Assembly (NCBI RefSeq): GCF_017104715.1
Contig: NZ_JAAGPI010000027.1
Span: 62,001-126,000 of the forward strand
From: Burkholderia sp. Ac-20365
Lineage (GTDB): Bacteria > Pseudomonadota > Gammaproteobacteria > Burkholderiales > Burkholderiaceae
Reading direction: 5' to 3'
Length of the DNA: 64,000 bases
In this document: positions 8,783 to 17,272 of the stretch, piece after piece
Layout of the letters: each line of letters starts with the position of its first letter
How positions within the stretch are numbered: position 1 is the first letter of the stretch
Notes under the pieces: generated by a model
Seen by the model: only the letters and a program-made list of their open reading frames with translations
The model's database searches: none
Told to the model about the DNA's origin: nothing
Position numbers and translations under genes: made by a program

Positions 8783-10096
8783 ATGAACATCATCTGGGCG
8801 CGTTCCCTGGTATCGCTTGTGCTCCTCGCAGTGCTGTGCGCGCTCGTCGGCGTGTTCGTCAGCACCAAGGCGGCGTTGACGCTCGCCGTGCTCGCGCTGC
8901 TTGCGCAAGGCATCTTCAGCACGTTTCACAAGCAGCGCCTGTGGCGTCTGCTCGACGCGCCCGTATATGGCGAGGTGCCGAGCGCGCCTGGCATCTGGGG
9001 TGAAATCTATTACCGGCTGCACAAGCTTGCGAAGCGCTGGCACGCGCAGGTGCGCCAGGTCGAGCAGCAGCATTCGCGCTTCATCCAGGCGATCCAGGCG
9101 TCGCCGAACGGCGTGGCGATGCTCGACGATCACGATCAGATCGAGTGGTGCAACGCCATCTCCGAAGAGCACTTTGGCCTCGACGCGAAACGCGATCTGC
9201 GCCAGCACATCACGCATCTCGTGCGTCATCCCGACTTTGTCCGCTACCTGAATTCGCATCACTATGAAGAGATGCTGATCATGCGCGGGATGGGCGACAA
9301 GCGGCAGAACGTGATTTCCGTGCAGGTGTTTCCGTACGGTGAAAATCGCAAGCTGGTGCTGTCGCAGGACATCACGGAGCTGGAGCGCACGGATGCGATG
9401 CGGCGCGATTTCGTCGCCAACGTGTCGCATGAACTGAAGACGCCGCTGACGGTGCTCGCCGGTTTTCTCGAAACAATGCGCGAGTTGCCGCTCGACGAGA
9501 GCGAGCGCGTGCGGTATCTCGATCTGATGATGCAGCAGGCGCAGCGGATGCAGCATATCGTCAGCGATCTGCTCGTGCTGGCGACGCTCGAAGGCGACAA
9601 CAAGCCGCCTAGCAGTCAGGTGGTGGATATGCGGGCCGTGCTGCGGCATTTGCAGGACGACGCGCAGAGTCTTTCTGGCGGACGGCATCGGATTGCGTTC
9701 GATACCGATGAGGCTTTGACCGTGACGGGTGTCGAGACGGAAATTCTCAGCGCGTTTGGCAATCTCGTGACGAATGCGATCCGGTATACGCCTGACGGCG
9801 GGTCGATTGGCGTGGGCTGGCGTGCTCAAGGTGGGCAGGCGGTTTTTTCTGTGACCGATAGTGGGCTCGGGATTCCTGCTGCGGATATTCCGCGGTTGAC
9901 TGAGCGGTTTTATCGTGTGGATAGGAGTCGCTCGCGCGATACGGGTGGGACCGGGCTCGGGCTCGCTATCGTCAAGCATGTGCTGCAGCGGCATGATGCC
10001 CAGCTCGATGTGAAGAGCGAAGAAGGGCGAGGGAGTGTGTTTACCGTGCGGTTTCCGGTCGCGCGGACGGCGCGGTTGCAGTCGAATGCTGCTTGA
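8783..10096 (+). CDS. phoR: phosphate regulon sensor histidine kinase PhoR
   Basis: PhoR phosphorylates PhoB when phosphate is scarce and removes the phosphate when it is plentiful. The 437-residue form starts MNIIWARS at 8783, after AGGA. Two hydrophobic segments lie in the first 45 residues with almost no periplasmic loop, as is typical for PhoR. A PAS-like region spans about residues 95-200. The phosphoacceptor is His216 in VSHELKTPL. The ATPase domain shows the N, G1 and G2 boxes (NLVTNAIRYTP, DSGLGIP, GTGLGLAI). Codon use relaxes strongly over the last 400 bases (more GGG, CGG, AGT and GAT), next to repeat copy A, which begins at the stop codon. Confidence 0.95.
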   Translation: MNIIWARSLVSLVLLAVLCALVGVFVSTKAALTLAVLALLAQGIFSTFHKQRLWRLLDAPVYGEVPSAPGIWGEIYYRLHKLAKRWHAQVRQVEQQHSRFIQAIQASPNGVAMLDDHDQIEWCNAISEEHFGLDAKRDLRQHITHLVRHPDFVRYLNSHHYEEMLIMRGMGDKRQNVISVQVFPYGENRKLVLSQDITELERTDAMRRDFVANVSHELKTPLTVLAGFLETMRELPLDESERVRYLDLMMQQAQRMQHIVSDLLVLATLEGDNKPPSSQVVDMRAVLRHLQDDAQSLSGGRHRIAFDTDEALTVTGVETEILSAFGNLVTNAIRYTPDGGSIGVGWRAQGGQAVFSVTDSGLGIPAADIPRLTERFYRVDRSRSRDTGGTGLGLAIVKHVLQRHDAQLDVKSEEGRGSVFTVRFPVARTARLQSNAA

Positions 10097-10842
10097 GGTT
10101 TTTGTTTGTCTTGCGACGGTTGGTTTGGTTTGCTAGTGCGTTCGCTGGCATCCGCGTTTTGTTACTGGTGCTTCACGCGTTGCCCCTGTGCGGGGCGGCA
10201 CTTACTTTCTTTGCCGCCGCAAAGAAAGTAAGCAAAGAAAGCGGGCTAACACCGCCCGTTCTTGACCACCGCCTGAGGGTCCCCAACCGTTCTTATCCTC
10301 CACACGGCAACCTCTCAGTCCGCGCCCGTTGCTAGCGCTCCGTACGGACGCCTCACCCACTCCAATCACCCGTAACGCAGCAAACGACAGCGAATGGTTA
10401 CGGCCGCCCAGGTGGCAAACTGTGTGTAGGTCGTAGTGCTGTATACGTCAGCGCTCCTACGACACCGATCGTGTTTTCCAGTCCGGAGTGGTGCGCATAC
10501 GCCGCGAAAGCCTACACACAGTTTGCCGCTATAGAACGTGGGCGATTTGATCGCGCATGCGACGACGCGGGAGTGTGAAGCAGGTGATGAGCCGATTCGA
10601 AGCGTTGGCAGTGGGCGTCGAGAAGAGCGACGCCGTGTGAAGCGGAGGAACTGTTGGGGGCCCTCAGGCGGAAACAAGGATTAGCGGTGTTCAGCGGCTT
10701 TCTTTTGCCTACTTTTCTTTGCCGCGGCAAAGAAAAGTAGGTGCCGCCCCGCACAGGGGCAACGCGTGAAGCACGAAGGCAAAACGCGGATGCCAGCGAA
10801 CGCACCAGCAAACCAACCCAGGCGTCGCAAGACAAAAAAACC
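10097..10842. repeat. Nested inverted-repeat element, copy A (phoR/ppk gap)
   Basis: This 746-bp non-coding element fills the convergent gap between phoR and ppk. Its outer arms, about 150 bp each, are inverted copies of one another and run up to both stop codons. Each arm carries a GCCCC-TGTGC-GGGGC hairpin (10182-10196; 10746-10760) and a 32-bp palindrome (10201-10232; 10709-10740). The core has a 17-bp perfect inverted repeat (10414-10430 with 10511-10527). Reading frames inside it, such as the recurrent ALPLCGAALTFFAAAKK peptide, come from the palindromes and are not taken as genes. Three related copies lie at 14695, 24476 and 50852. Confidence 0.92.
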
Positions 10843-12906
10843 TCAAGAACAAAACTTCGCCAACAAACTCATCTGCGCATTGCGCGAAGACTTCCCTGGC
10901 CGGCGGCGCCGATAATGCCCATCACTCTGCATGAGCCATGCAGCCTGGTTATCACCGAGAAACGCGGACAAGCCCTCAGCAATAACCCGCCGCTTCAACC
11001 GCCGGTTGTTGATCGGAAACGCAACCTCAACCCGCCGGAAGAAGTTCCGATCCATCCAGTCAGCGCTAGACAGATAAACCTGCTCACGACCGTTATCGTA
11101 GAAGTAGAAAATCCGGTGATGCTCGAGGAAACGTCCCACGATCGAGCGGACGGTAATGTTCTCCGACAAACCCTCGACACCGGGCTGCAAAGCGCACACA
11201 CCCCGCACGATCAGATCGATCTTCACGCCCGCCTGCGAAGCTTCATAAAGCTCGGCAATCACAGTCGGCTCCAGCAGCGCATTCATCTTCGCAACGATCC
11301 GCGCGCGCTTGCCCGCACGCGCATGCTCAGCCTCGGCGCGAATCGAATCGACGAGCCGCGGATGCAGCGTGAACGGCGACTGCCACAACTCATGCAACGC
11401 CAACTCACCGCCGATGCCCGTCAGTTGCTGAAACACGTAATGCACGTCTTCGCAGATTTTCTGATCGGCCGTCATGAGGCCAAAGTCGGTATAGAGACGC
11501 GCCGTGCGCGGGTGATAGTTGCCCGTGCCCAGGTGCGCGTAGCGCTTCAGGATCGACTTGCCACCTTCCGACACGCGACGCACGATCAACATCATCTTCG
11601 CGTGACACTTGTGGCCGACCACGCCGTACACGACATGCGCGCCGACCGCTTCGAGCTGCGACGCCCAGTTGATGTTCGTCTCTTCATCGAAGCGGGCGAG
11701 CAGTTCGACCACCACGGTCACTTCCTTGCCGTTGCGCGCGGCCTGCATCAGCGCGTCCATCAGCGGTGAATCGGTGCCCGTGCGGTAGATGGTCTGCTTG
11801 ATCGCGACCACGTTCGGATCTTTCGCAGCCTGCAACAGCAGTTCGAGCACCGGCTGGAAGCTCTCGTACGGATGATGCAGCAGCACGTCGCCCTGATCGA
11901 TCACGTCGAACAGGCTCGCGCTGTTGGCGATCTGCAGCGGCGTTGCAGGGATGTGCGGGACGAACTTCAGATCGGGGCGGTCCACCATCTCCGGCAACTG
12001 CATCAGCCGCACCAGATTCACGGGGCCATCGACGTGGTAGCAATCCTTCTGCGACAACCCGCTCTCGTCGAGCAGGCGTCGTACGAGCGCGGCAGGCGTA
12101 TCCGCCGATACTTCCAGACGCACCGCATTGCCCAGATGCCGCGCGGGCAGTTCGCCCTGCAGCGCGACGCGCAGATTCGTGATTTCGTCTTCATCGACGA
12201 ACAGCTCACTGTTGCGCGTGATGCGGAACTGGTTGCAGCTGCGCACGGTGAGGCTCGGAAACAGCTCGCCGACAAAACGCTGCAGCAGCGAACTCAGCAG
12301 CACGAAGCCATGCGGATAACCGGACAGTTCCAGCGGCATGCGCACGAGACGCGGCAGCGCGCGCGGCGCCTGCACGATGCCCATCACGGCCTGTCGCCCG
12401 AATGCGTCCTTACCTTCCAGCTCGACGACGAAATTCAGGCTTTTGTTCAGCACGCGCGGAAAAGGGTGCGCGGGATCGAGGCCGATCGGCGTCAGCACGG
12501 GCAGCAGTTCATTGACGAAGTAATCGCGCGCCCATTGCGTCTGCGCTTCGTTCCACGCTTCCGTGCCGTGAAAGTAGATGCCTTCGTCTTCGAGCGCGGG
12601 CAGCACGGTGTCCTGCAGCATCGTGTACTGACGATGCACGAGCTTCTGTGCGCGTTCGACCACGAGGTCATAGCAATGCTGCAGCGACATGCCGTCGGGG
12701 GACAACGCGCCCGGGTTGTCGCGCATCTGTTCCTGAAGACCGGCCATGCGGACTTCGAAGAATTCGTCGAGATTGCTACTGGTGATGCAGATGAAACGCA
12801 GGCGTTCCAGGAGAGGTACGGCAGGGTCCGCGGCCTGAGCGAGCACGCGCTCGTTGAACCCCAGAATGCCCAGCTCGCGGTTCAGAAGAGGATAGCGGTT
12901 GGACAT
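10843..12906 (-). CDS. ppk: polyphosphate kinase 1
   Basis: Ppk1 reversibly polymerises the terminal phosphate of ATP into inorganic polyphosphate. The 687-residue form starting MSNRYPLLNRELG matches the family length; the frame stays open 45 codons further upstream, but that stretch holds the Pho box and promoter. The segment AHLGTGNYHPRTARLYTD contains the conserved catalytic-histidine region. The phospholipase-D-like C-terminal domains are complete. The gene is divergent from ppx and has a Pho box about 53 bp upstream, so phosphate starvation probably induces it. Its last codons touch repeat copy A. Confidence 0.96.
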   Translation of the reverse strand: MSNRYPLLNRELGILGFNERVLAQAADPAVPLLERLRFICITSSNLDEFFEVRMAGLQEQMRDNPGALSPDGMSLQHCYDLVVERAQKLVHRQYTMLQDTVLPALEDEGIYFHGTEAWNEAQTQWARDYFVNELLPVLTPIGLDPAHPFPRVLNKSLNFVVELEGKDAFGRQAVMGIVQAPRALPRLVRMPLELSGYPHGFVLLSSLLQRFVGELFPSLTVRSCNQFRITRNSELFVDEDEITNLRVALQGELPARHLGNAVRLEVSADTPAALVRRLLDESGLSQKDCYHVDGPVNLVRLMQLPEMVDRPDLKFVPHIPATPLQIANSASLFDVIDQGDVLLHHPYESFQPVLELLLQAAKDPNVVAIKQTIYRTGTDSPLMDALMQAARNGKEVTVVVELLARFDEETNINWASQLEAVGAHVVYGVVGHKCHAKMMLIVRRVSEGGKSILKRYAHLGTGNYHPRTARLYTDFGLMTADQKICEDVHYVFQQLTGIGGELALHELWQSPFTLHPRLVDSIRAEAEHARAGKRARIVAKMNALLEPTVIAELYEASQAGVKIDLIVRGVCALQPGVEGLSENITVRSIVGRFLEHHRIFYFYDNGREQVYLSSADWMDRNFFRRVEVAFPINNRRLKRRVIAEGLSAFLGDNQAAWLMQSDGHYRRRRPGKSSRNAQMSLLAKFCS

Positions 12907-12958
12907 CGGTGGTGAGAATGAAATGTCGGGAGTTGACTCGAAAGGACGCTCGGAAATT

Positions 12959-12976
12959 CTCACAGTATGATGACAG
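12959..12976 (-). promoter_or_regulatory. Pho box upstream of ppk
   Basis: On the minus strand the sequence reads CTGTCAT-CATA-CTGTGAG, which is close to the PhoB consensus of two CTGTCAT repeats with a 4-bp spacer. A third weaker heptamer (ATTTCAC) lies 11 bp further upstream at 12981-12987. The box lies 53 bp before the ppk ATG. PhoB control of ppk is inferred. Confidence 0.75.
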
Positions 12977-13086
12977 GTGCGTGAAATGACTTTTGTCATG
13001 ATTTTACGCTTTTGCCGCCCCATGTCGTAAATATGACGCAAGCATGTGTGACGATATCGCTCGACAATGGCGGAGGTGACAGCGTA

Positions 13087-14694
13087 ATGACGAGTACGCT
13101 TAAAATGGCGACTTTGAACAACGCGCTAACGAACGCGCCCAACCTGGGTGCTTCAACTGCGCGCATGAGGTCCTCACACCCGATGGTCAACACTCCGCCA
13201 CTGCTTGCCGCCGTCGATCTCGGCTCGAACAGCTTCCGTCTGATCGTGGGCCGCGTCGAGGAAACCGAAGCGGGCAGCCAGATCTATCAGGTCGACGCGC
13301 TGCGTGAGCCGGTGCGGCTCGGTGCGGGCCTGTCGCGCGAAAAAATGCTCGACCGTTCGTCGCAGGAACGCGGCTGGGATGCATTGAAACGCTTCGGCGA
13401 ACGTCTGCGCGATTTCCATCCGGATCATGTACGCGCTGTCGCGACCAACACGTTGCGCGTCGCGAAGAACGCACAGGAATTTCTTGGCGAAGCAGAAGCC
13501 GCGCTCGGCTTCCCGATTGAAGTGATCGCAGGCCGCGAAGAAGCGCGCCTGATTTATGCAGGCGCTGCGCACTCGGTGCCTGCGAGCGCGGGCAAGCGGC
13601 TCGTCGTCGATATCGGCGGCGGCTCGACGGAATTCATCATCGGATCGCACTACACGCCGATCAGGATGGAGAGTCTGTACATCGGCTGCGTGAGCCACAG
13701 CCGCCAGTTTTTTCCCGCAGGCAACGTCGACGAGTTTACGATGCGCCAGGCCGAGCTTGCCGCCTCGCGCGAAATTCAGATCATCTCCGCCGACTACAAG
13801 GCGGAGGGCTGGGAGCAGGGCATCGGATCGTCGGGCACGGCGCGCGCACTGGCGGAACTCATCGAGGCGAACGGCTTCAATGATGCGGGCATTACGCATG
13901 GCATTTCGCGCGGCGGCCTGGAGCGTCTGAAGCGCGCGCTGATCAAGGCGGAGAACGTGAACCGGCTGAAGCTCGTCGCGCTGAAGCCGGACCGTGTGCC
14001 GGTGCTGGCAGGCGGCCTGTCGATCATGATTGCCGTGTTCGACGAACTGGGCGTCGACTATGTCGACACGACCGATGGCGCGCTGCGTCTGGGCGTGCTG
14101 TATGACCTGCTGGGGCGTTCGCAGCATCAGGACATGCGTACGATCACGGTCGAAGGCTTCATGCGGCGTTATGGCGTCGATCGCGCGCAGGCAGCGCGTA
14201 TTGGCGAGCTTGCGGTGCGTTTTTACGATCAGCTCGACGAGCCCGATGCCGAGGTGCGGGAAGAGAATCGCATGTTCCTTGGCTGGGCAGCGGCGCTGCA
14301 TGAAATCGGTCTTTCGATATCGCATAGCGCGTATCACAAGCATTCGGCTTATATCGCGAGCAATGCGGATATGCCGGGTTTTTCGCGCACGGATCAGGCG
14401 CGGCTGGCGGCGCTCGTTGTGGGGCATGCCGGGAAGCTTGGCAAGCTGGCACAGACGCGGGATCTCGAATGGAAGTTGCTGTTTTGTTTGCGGCTGGCGG
14501 CGCTGTTCTCTCGTCGGCGGGCAGATGCGGGGTTGCCTGAGATTACTGTTGCCGAAGCCAACGGCGGGTATGAAGTGCGGCTTCCTAACTCTTGGGTTGT
14601 CAATAATCCGCTCACCGACTATAGCCTCATTCAGGAGGCGGCTGAGTGGGAGAAGATTCGGACGCCGTATCGGGTTGTGTATACCGAAGAGTGA
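13087..14694 (+). CDS. ppx: exopolyphosphatase (Ppx/GppA family)
   Basis: Ppx removes terminal phosphates from polyphosphate. The protein has the ASKHA-fold signatures DLGSNSFRLIVG and VVDIGGGSTEF, then a helical HD-like C-terminal part with HEIGLSISH. The start at 13087 is chosen because a near-perfect ribosome site, GGAGGTGA, lies seven bases upstream; this gives 535 residues. The family core begins later, at MVNTPP (13183), which would give 503 residues. It is divergent from ppk, so synthesis and degradation of polyphosphate share one control region. The last 300 bases have relaxed codon use beside repeat copy B. Confidence 0.95.
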   Translation: MTSTLKMATLNNALTNAPNLGASTARMRSSHPMVNTPPLLAAVDLGSNSFRLIVGRVEETEAGSQIYQVDALREPVRLGAGLSREKMLDRSSQERGWDALKRFGERLRDFHPDHVRAVATNTLRVAKNAQEFLGEAEAALGFPIEVIAGREEARLIYAGAAHSVPASAGKRLVVDIGGGSTEFIIGSHYTPIRMESLYIGCVSHSRQFFPAGNVDEFTMRQAELAASREIQIISADYKAEGWEQGIGSSGTARALAELIEANGFNDAGITHGISRGGLERLKRALIKAENVNRLKLVALKPDRVPVLAGGLSIMIAVFDELGVDYVDTTDGALRLGVLYDLLGRSQHQDMRTITVEGFMRRYGVDRAQAARIGELAVRFYDQLDEPDAEVREENRMFLGWAAALHEIGLSISHSAYHKHSAYIASNADMPGFSRTDQARLAALVVGHAGKLGKLAQTRDLEWKLLFCLRLAALFSRRRADAGLPEITVAEANGGYEVRLPNSWVVNNPLTDYSLIQEAAEWEKIRTPYRVVYTEE

Positions 14695-15462
14695 GCTCTT
14701 TTGTCTGCGACGCTTGGTTTGGTTTTGTTGTTAGCGGCGTTTGCGGTTTGGTTTGCTTTTGTTGTCGCTGGCATCCGCGTTTTGTCTCTGGTCTGCTAGC
14801 GTTGCCCCTGTGCGGGGCGGCACTTACTTTCTTTGCCGCCGCAAAGAAAGTAAGCAAAGAAAGCGGGCTAACACCGCCCGTTCCTACCACCGCCTGAGGG
14901 CCCCCAACGGGTCCTCTCCTTCACACGGCAACCTGCTTTCACTGCCCGTTGCCAGCGCTTCAGCTAAGCGCCTCACCCACTTCAATCACCCGTAGCGCAG
15001 CGAACGGCAGCGATTGGTTACGGCCGCCCAGGTGGCAAACTGTGTGTAGGTCGTAGTGCTTCACACCTCTGCGTTCTTACGACACCGATCGTGCTTTTCA
15101 GTCCGGAGTGAAGCGCATACGGCGCGACAGCCGACACACAGTTTGCCGCTATAGAACGTGGGAGATTCGGTCGCGCGTGTGGTGACGCGGGAGTGTGAAG
15201 CGGGTGAGGCGCTCAATAGGAGCGTTGGCAACGGGCAGTGAAAGGCAGGTTGCCGTGTGAAGTGGAGGAACTGCTGGGGGCCCTCAGGCAGAAACAAGGA
15301 TTGGCGGTGTTCAGCGGCTTTCTTTTGCCTACTTTTCTTTGCCGCGGCAAAGAAAAGTAGGTGCCGCCCCGCACAGGGGCAACGCTAGCAAACCAGATAC
15401 ATCACGCGGATGCCAGCGAAAACAAAAGCAAACCAAACCAGGCGTCGCAAGACAAAAAAAGC
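14695..15462. repeat. Nested inverted-repeat element, copy B (ppx/acyltransferase gap)
   Basis: This second copy lies in the same orientation as copy A, between the stop codons of ppx and the minus-strand acyltransferase. Its palindromes are at 14823-14854 and 15329-15360. The core inverted repeat is at 15034-15050 and 15131-15147, with one mismatch. The arms match each other through both stop codons: each side reads GTGAGCT followed by a T run and TCTGCGACGC or TCTTGCGACGC. No credible gene lies inside. Confidence 0.92.
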
Positions 15463-16278
15463 TCACCGGCCCAATGCATCTCCAAGAAAATGCCGCGCAT
15501 ACCGCGCATTAATCTCCGAGAGCCTGAAGAGAGTCAAAAAATCAGCAGTATTAAAATCAGGATCCCACGCGGGTGCGCCGCAAATTTTAGCGCCAAGCCG
15601 CAGGTACCCCTTGATAAGCGGCGGCGGCGCGACCTTGGCGCCAGTCTTCAGTTCATCGACAGGCAGCGCCGTATGCGGAAACGCCCGATACTCCGGCGTC
15701 GTCAGCGCATCCTCCTGCAGGGAGGCATAAAGATTCGCCGCATAGTGCCCGCCATCCGCCATGGCGACACTCGCGCAACCCAGCATCGTCTCGTAACCGT
15801 TGTGCTGCATGTAAGAGCCAAGACCGGCCCACAGCGACATGATCACCGAACCGCTGCGATAGTCGGGATGCACGCACGAGCGGCCCACCTCAACCATCTT
15901 CGAGCGCAAGTGCGTCAGACGCGATACATCGAACTCGCCCTCGGCATAAAGACGGCCAATACGTGCCGCCTGGTGCGGCGGCAGCACGCGATACGTGCCC
16001 ACCACCTTCAGCGTGTCGAGATCGCGCACGATCAGGTGATCGCAGTAAGCGTCGAACGAATCGACGTCGAGGCCGGCAGGGCCGGACAGGCGTGCGCCCA
16101 TTTCCTCGGCGAAGACCCGGTAACGCAGACGCTGCGCTTCGCGAAGCTCCTCGTCGGTGCGCGCCCACGACACTTGCAGACGATGCTGGGCGGTGACCGT
16201 TTCTTCCGAGCGCGGCAGGCGGCGGCGCGGCTCGAGGATCGATGCGAAGGGCAGGGTAGGCGTCGGCAGTTCTCGCAT
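15463..16278 (-). CDS. olsB: GNAT-family N-acyltransferase, probable ornithine-lipid synthase OlsB
   Basis: OlsB-type enzymes transfer a 3-hydroxyacyl group from acyl carrier protein to the amino group of ornithine, making the lyso-form of ornithine lipid, a phosphate-free membrane lipid. The 271-residue protein has the acyltransferase segment LRYRVFAEEMGARL (about residues 50-65) and the conserved VEVGRSCVHPDYR. The start at 16278 has AGGAACGCCAC upstream. Ornithine lipids commonly replace phospholipids under phosphate limitation, so its place next to the pho/ppk/ppx block fits. No olsA is adjacent. The symbol is a family-level assignment; a related hemolysin-like acyltransferase is the alternative. 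Confidence 0.7.
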   Translation of the reverse strand: MRELPTPTLPFASILEPRRRLPRSEETVTAQHRLQVSWARTDEELREAQRLRYRVFAEEMGARLSGPAGLDVDSFDAYCDHLIVRDLDTLKVVGTYRVLPPHQAARIGRLYAEGEFDVSRLTHLRSKMVEVGRSCVHPDYRSGSVIMSLWAGLGSYMQHNGYETMLGCASVAMADGGHYAANLYASLQEDALTTPEYRAFPHTALPVDELKTGAKVAPPPLIKGYLRLGAKICGAPAWDPDFNTADFLTLFRLSEINARYARHFLGDALGR

Positions 16279-16443
16279 GTGGCGTTCCTGGTCGAAAGTG
16301 TGAAATTCGCTTCGACGCCAATGTAGTAACGGCGGGTGACGCTCACGTGGCAACGTCGTGACGATTCGATGACGTGTCGTAAGCCCGACGCTTTCGCCTT
16401 GCCTTCGATGCCTGCTCCGTTCATTACCACTATGCGGTACGGA

Positions 16444-16902
16444 TCAGATCAGATCCGGGGTGATGACCGCGCGCAGGATCGCCTGTCCGTCGCTGCCGCG
16501 CACACGGCTCTCGATCCACCAGATCGCCGATTTCTTGATTGACCAGCTCGCGCCGCTATCGGCGAGCAGCCGCGCGGCGACATGGCCGAGCGTCGGCTGA
16601 TGGCCGACGATGACGACGGTGGGCGCAATGCCGTCGGGCCAACCCGCCGCTTCGAGGACGGCGGCGGCGCTCGCATCCGGCGCGATCTCGCGCACCACGC
16701 GGTACTGGTCGGTCAACGATTCGGCCGTCTGCACGGTGCGCGTGGCAGGGCTCGCAAGGATCACGGCGTCGTCGGGAAGGCGCGCACGCAGCCATTTCGC
16801 GGACGCCTGCGCCTGTTTGCGGCCGCGCGTGGTCAGCTGGCGCGCAAGATCGCTCGCGGCGATGTCTTCGGCTTCGGCGTGACGCCAGAGGATCAGGTTC
16901 AT
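16444..16902 (-). CDS. sixA: phosphohistidine phosphatase SixA-like
   Basis: SixA is a small histidine phosphatase that removes phosphate from phosphohistidine proteins. The 152-residue protein starts MNLILWRHAEAED; the RHAE motif provides the catalytic histidine. The second conserved histidine is in VIVGHQPTLGHV. The start is fixed by GGAG ten bases upstream. The frame remains open towards the tRNA-Pro gene, but that stretch includes a terminator and the tRNA and is not coding. It has no evident operon partner. Confidence 0.88.
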   Translation of the reverse strand: MNLILWRHAEAEDIAASDLARQLTTRGRKQAQASAKWLRARLPDDAVILASPATRTVQTAESLTDQYRVVREIAPDASAAAVLEAAGWPDGIAPTVVIVGHQPTLGHVAARLLADSGASWSIKKSAIWWIESRVRGSDGQAILRAVITPDLI

Positions 16903-17061
16903 GGCGGTGTCTCCATTTGCTCTATCGGCGGTCAGGTTCGACAAGTATGGACAACGCAGGGCGAGGCGAGTTTGATTATTTCCACTGCGGTTTTTCGCGC
17001 GCGTACGTTTCGGCGTCTTGGCCGCGACGCTGACCTGAGTGCGAATTTCGCGCTGCAAAAA

Positions 17062-17102
17062 GCAAAAACCCGCGCCACCAGAAACAGTGACGCGGGTTTT
17101 TG
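17062..17102 (-). terminator. Rho-independent terminator after tRNA-Pro
   Basis: On the minus strand, an imperfect stem with the arms AAACCCGCG and CGCGGGTTT ends in a T run, a few bases beyond the 3' end of tRNA-Pro. Confidence 0.8.
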
Positions 17103-17113
17103 TACAGCATTGA

Positions 17114-17190
17114 TGGTCGGAGCGATAGGATTCGAACCTACGACCCTCTGATCCCAAATCAGATGCGCTACCAGGCTGCGCTACGCTCCG
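17114..17190 (-). tRNA. tRNA-Pro (anticodon TGG)
   Basis: A 77-base cloverleaf on the minus strand. The acceptor stem CGGAGCG pairs with CGCTCCG. The anticodon loop TTGGGAT gives TGG, which reads CCN proline codons. The T arm contains GGTTCGAATCC, and CCA is encoded in the gene. Confidence 0.97.
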
Positions 17191-17203
17191 ACGCGAGCCC
17201 GAG

Positions 17204-17233
17204 ATTCTATCCGCATTGGTATCGGAAAGTCAA
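17204..17233 (-). promoter_or_regulatory. Sigma-70 promoter of tRNA-Pro
   Basis: On the minus strand a -35 TTGACT (17233-17228) and a -10 TAGAAT (17209-17204) are separated by 18 bp. The predicted start is about 6-8 bases before the tRNA. Confidence 0.75.
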
Positions 17234-17272
17234 ACCCGAAAGTGCGACGCACAATCCGCCCCGTCCAGAAGG

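Noticed and set aside
10162..10260. Short peptide ALPLCGAALTFFAAAKK seen in every element copy
   Set aside because: The peptide repeats because the DNA palindrome repeats; it appears on both strands, lacks a steady ribosome site and drifts in length between copies.
10741..11769. Plus-strand 342-codon reading frame from element copy A into ppk
   Set aside because: It is antisense to ppk and starts in the palindromic arm. Long antisense frames are expected in high-GC coding DNA, and no family is recognised.
15361..16326. Plus-strand 321-codon frame from element copy B across the acyltransferase gene
   Set aside because: Same reason: antisense shadow of a well-supported gene, with a start inside the repeat.
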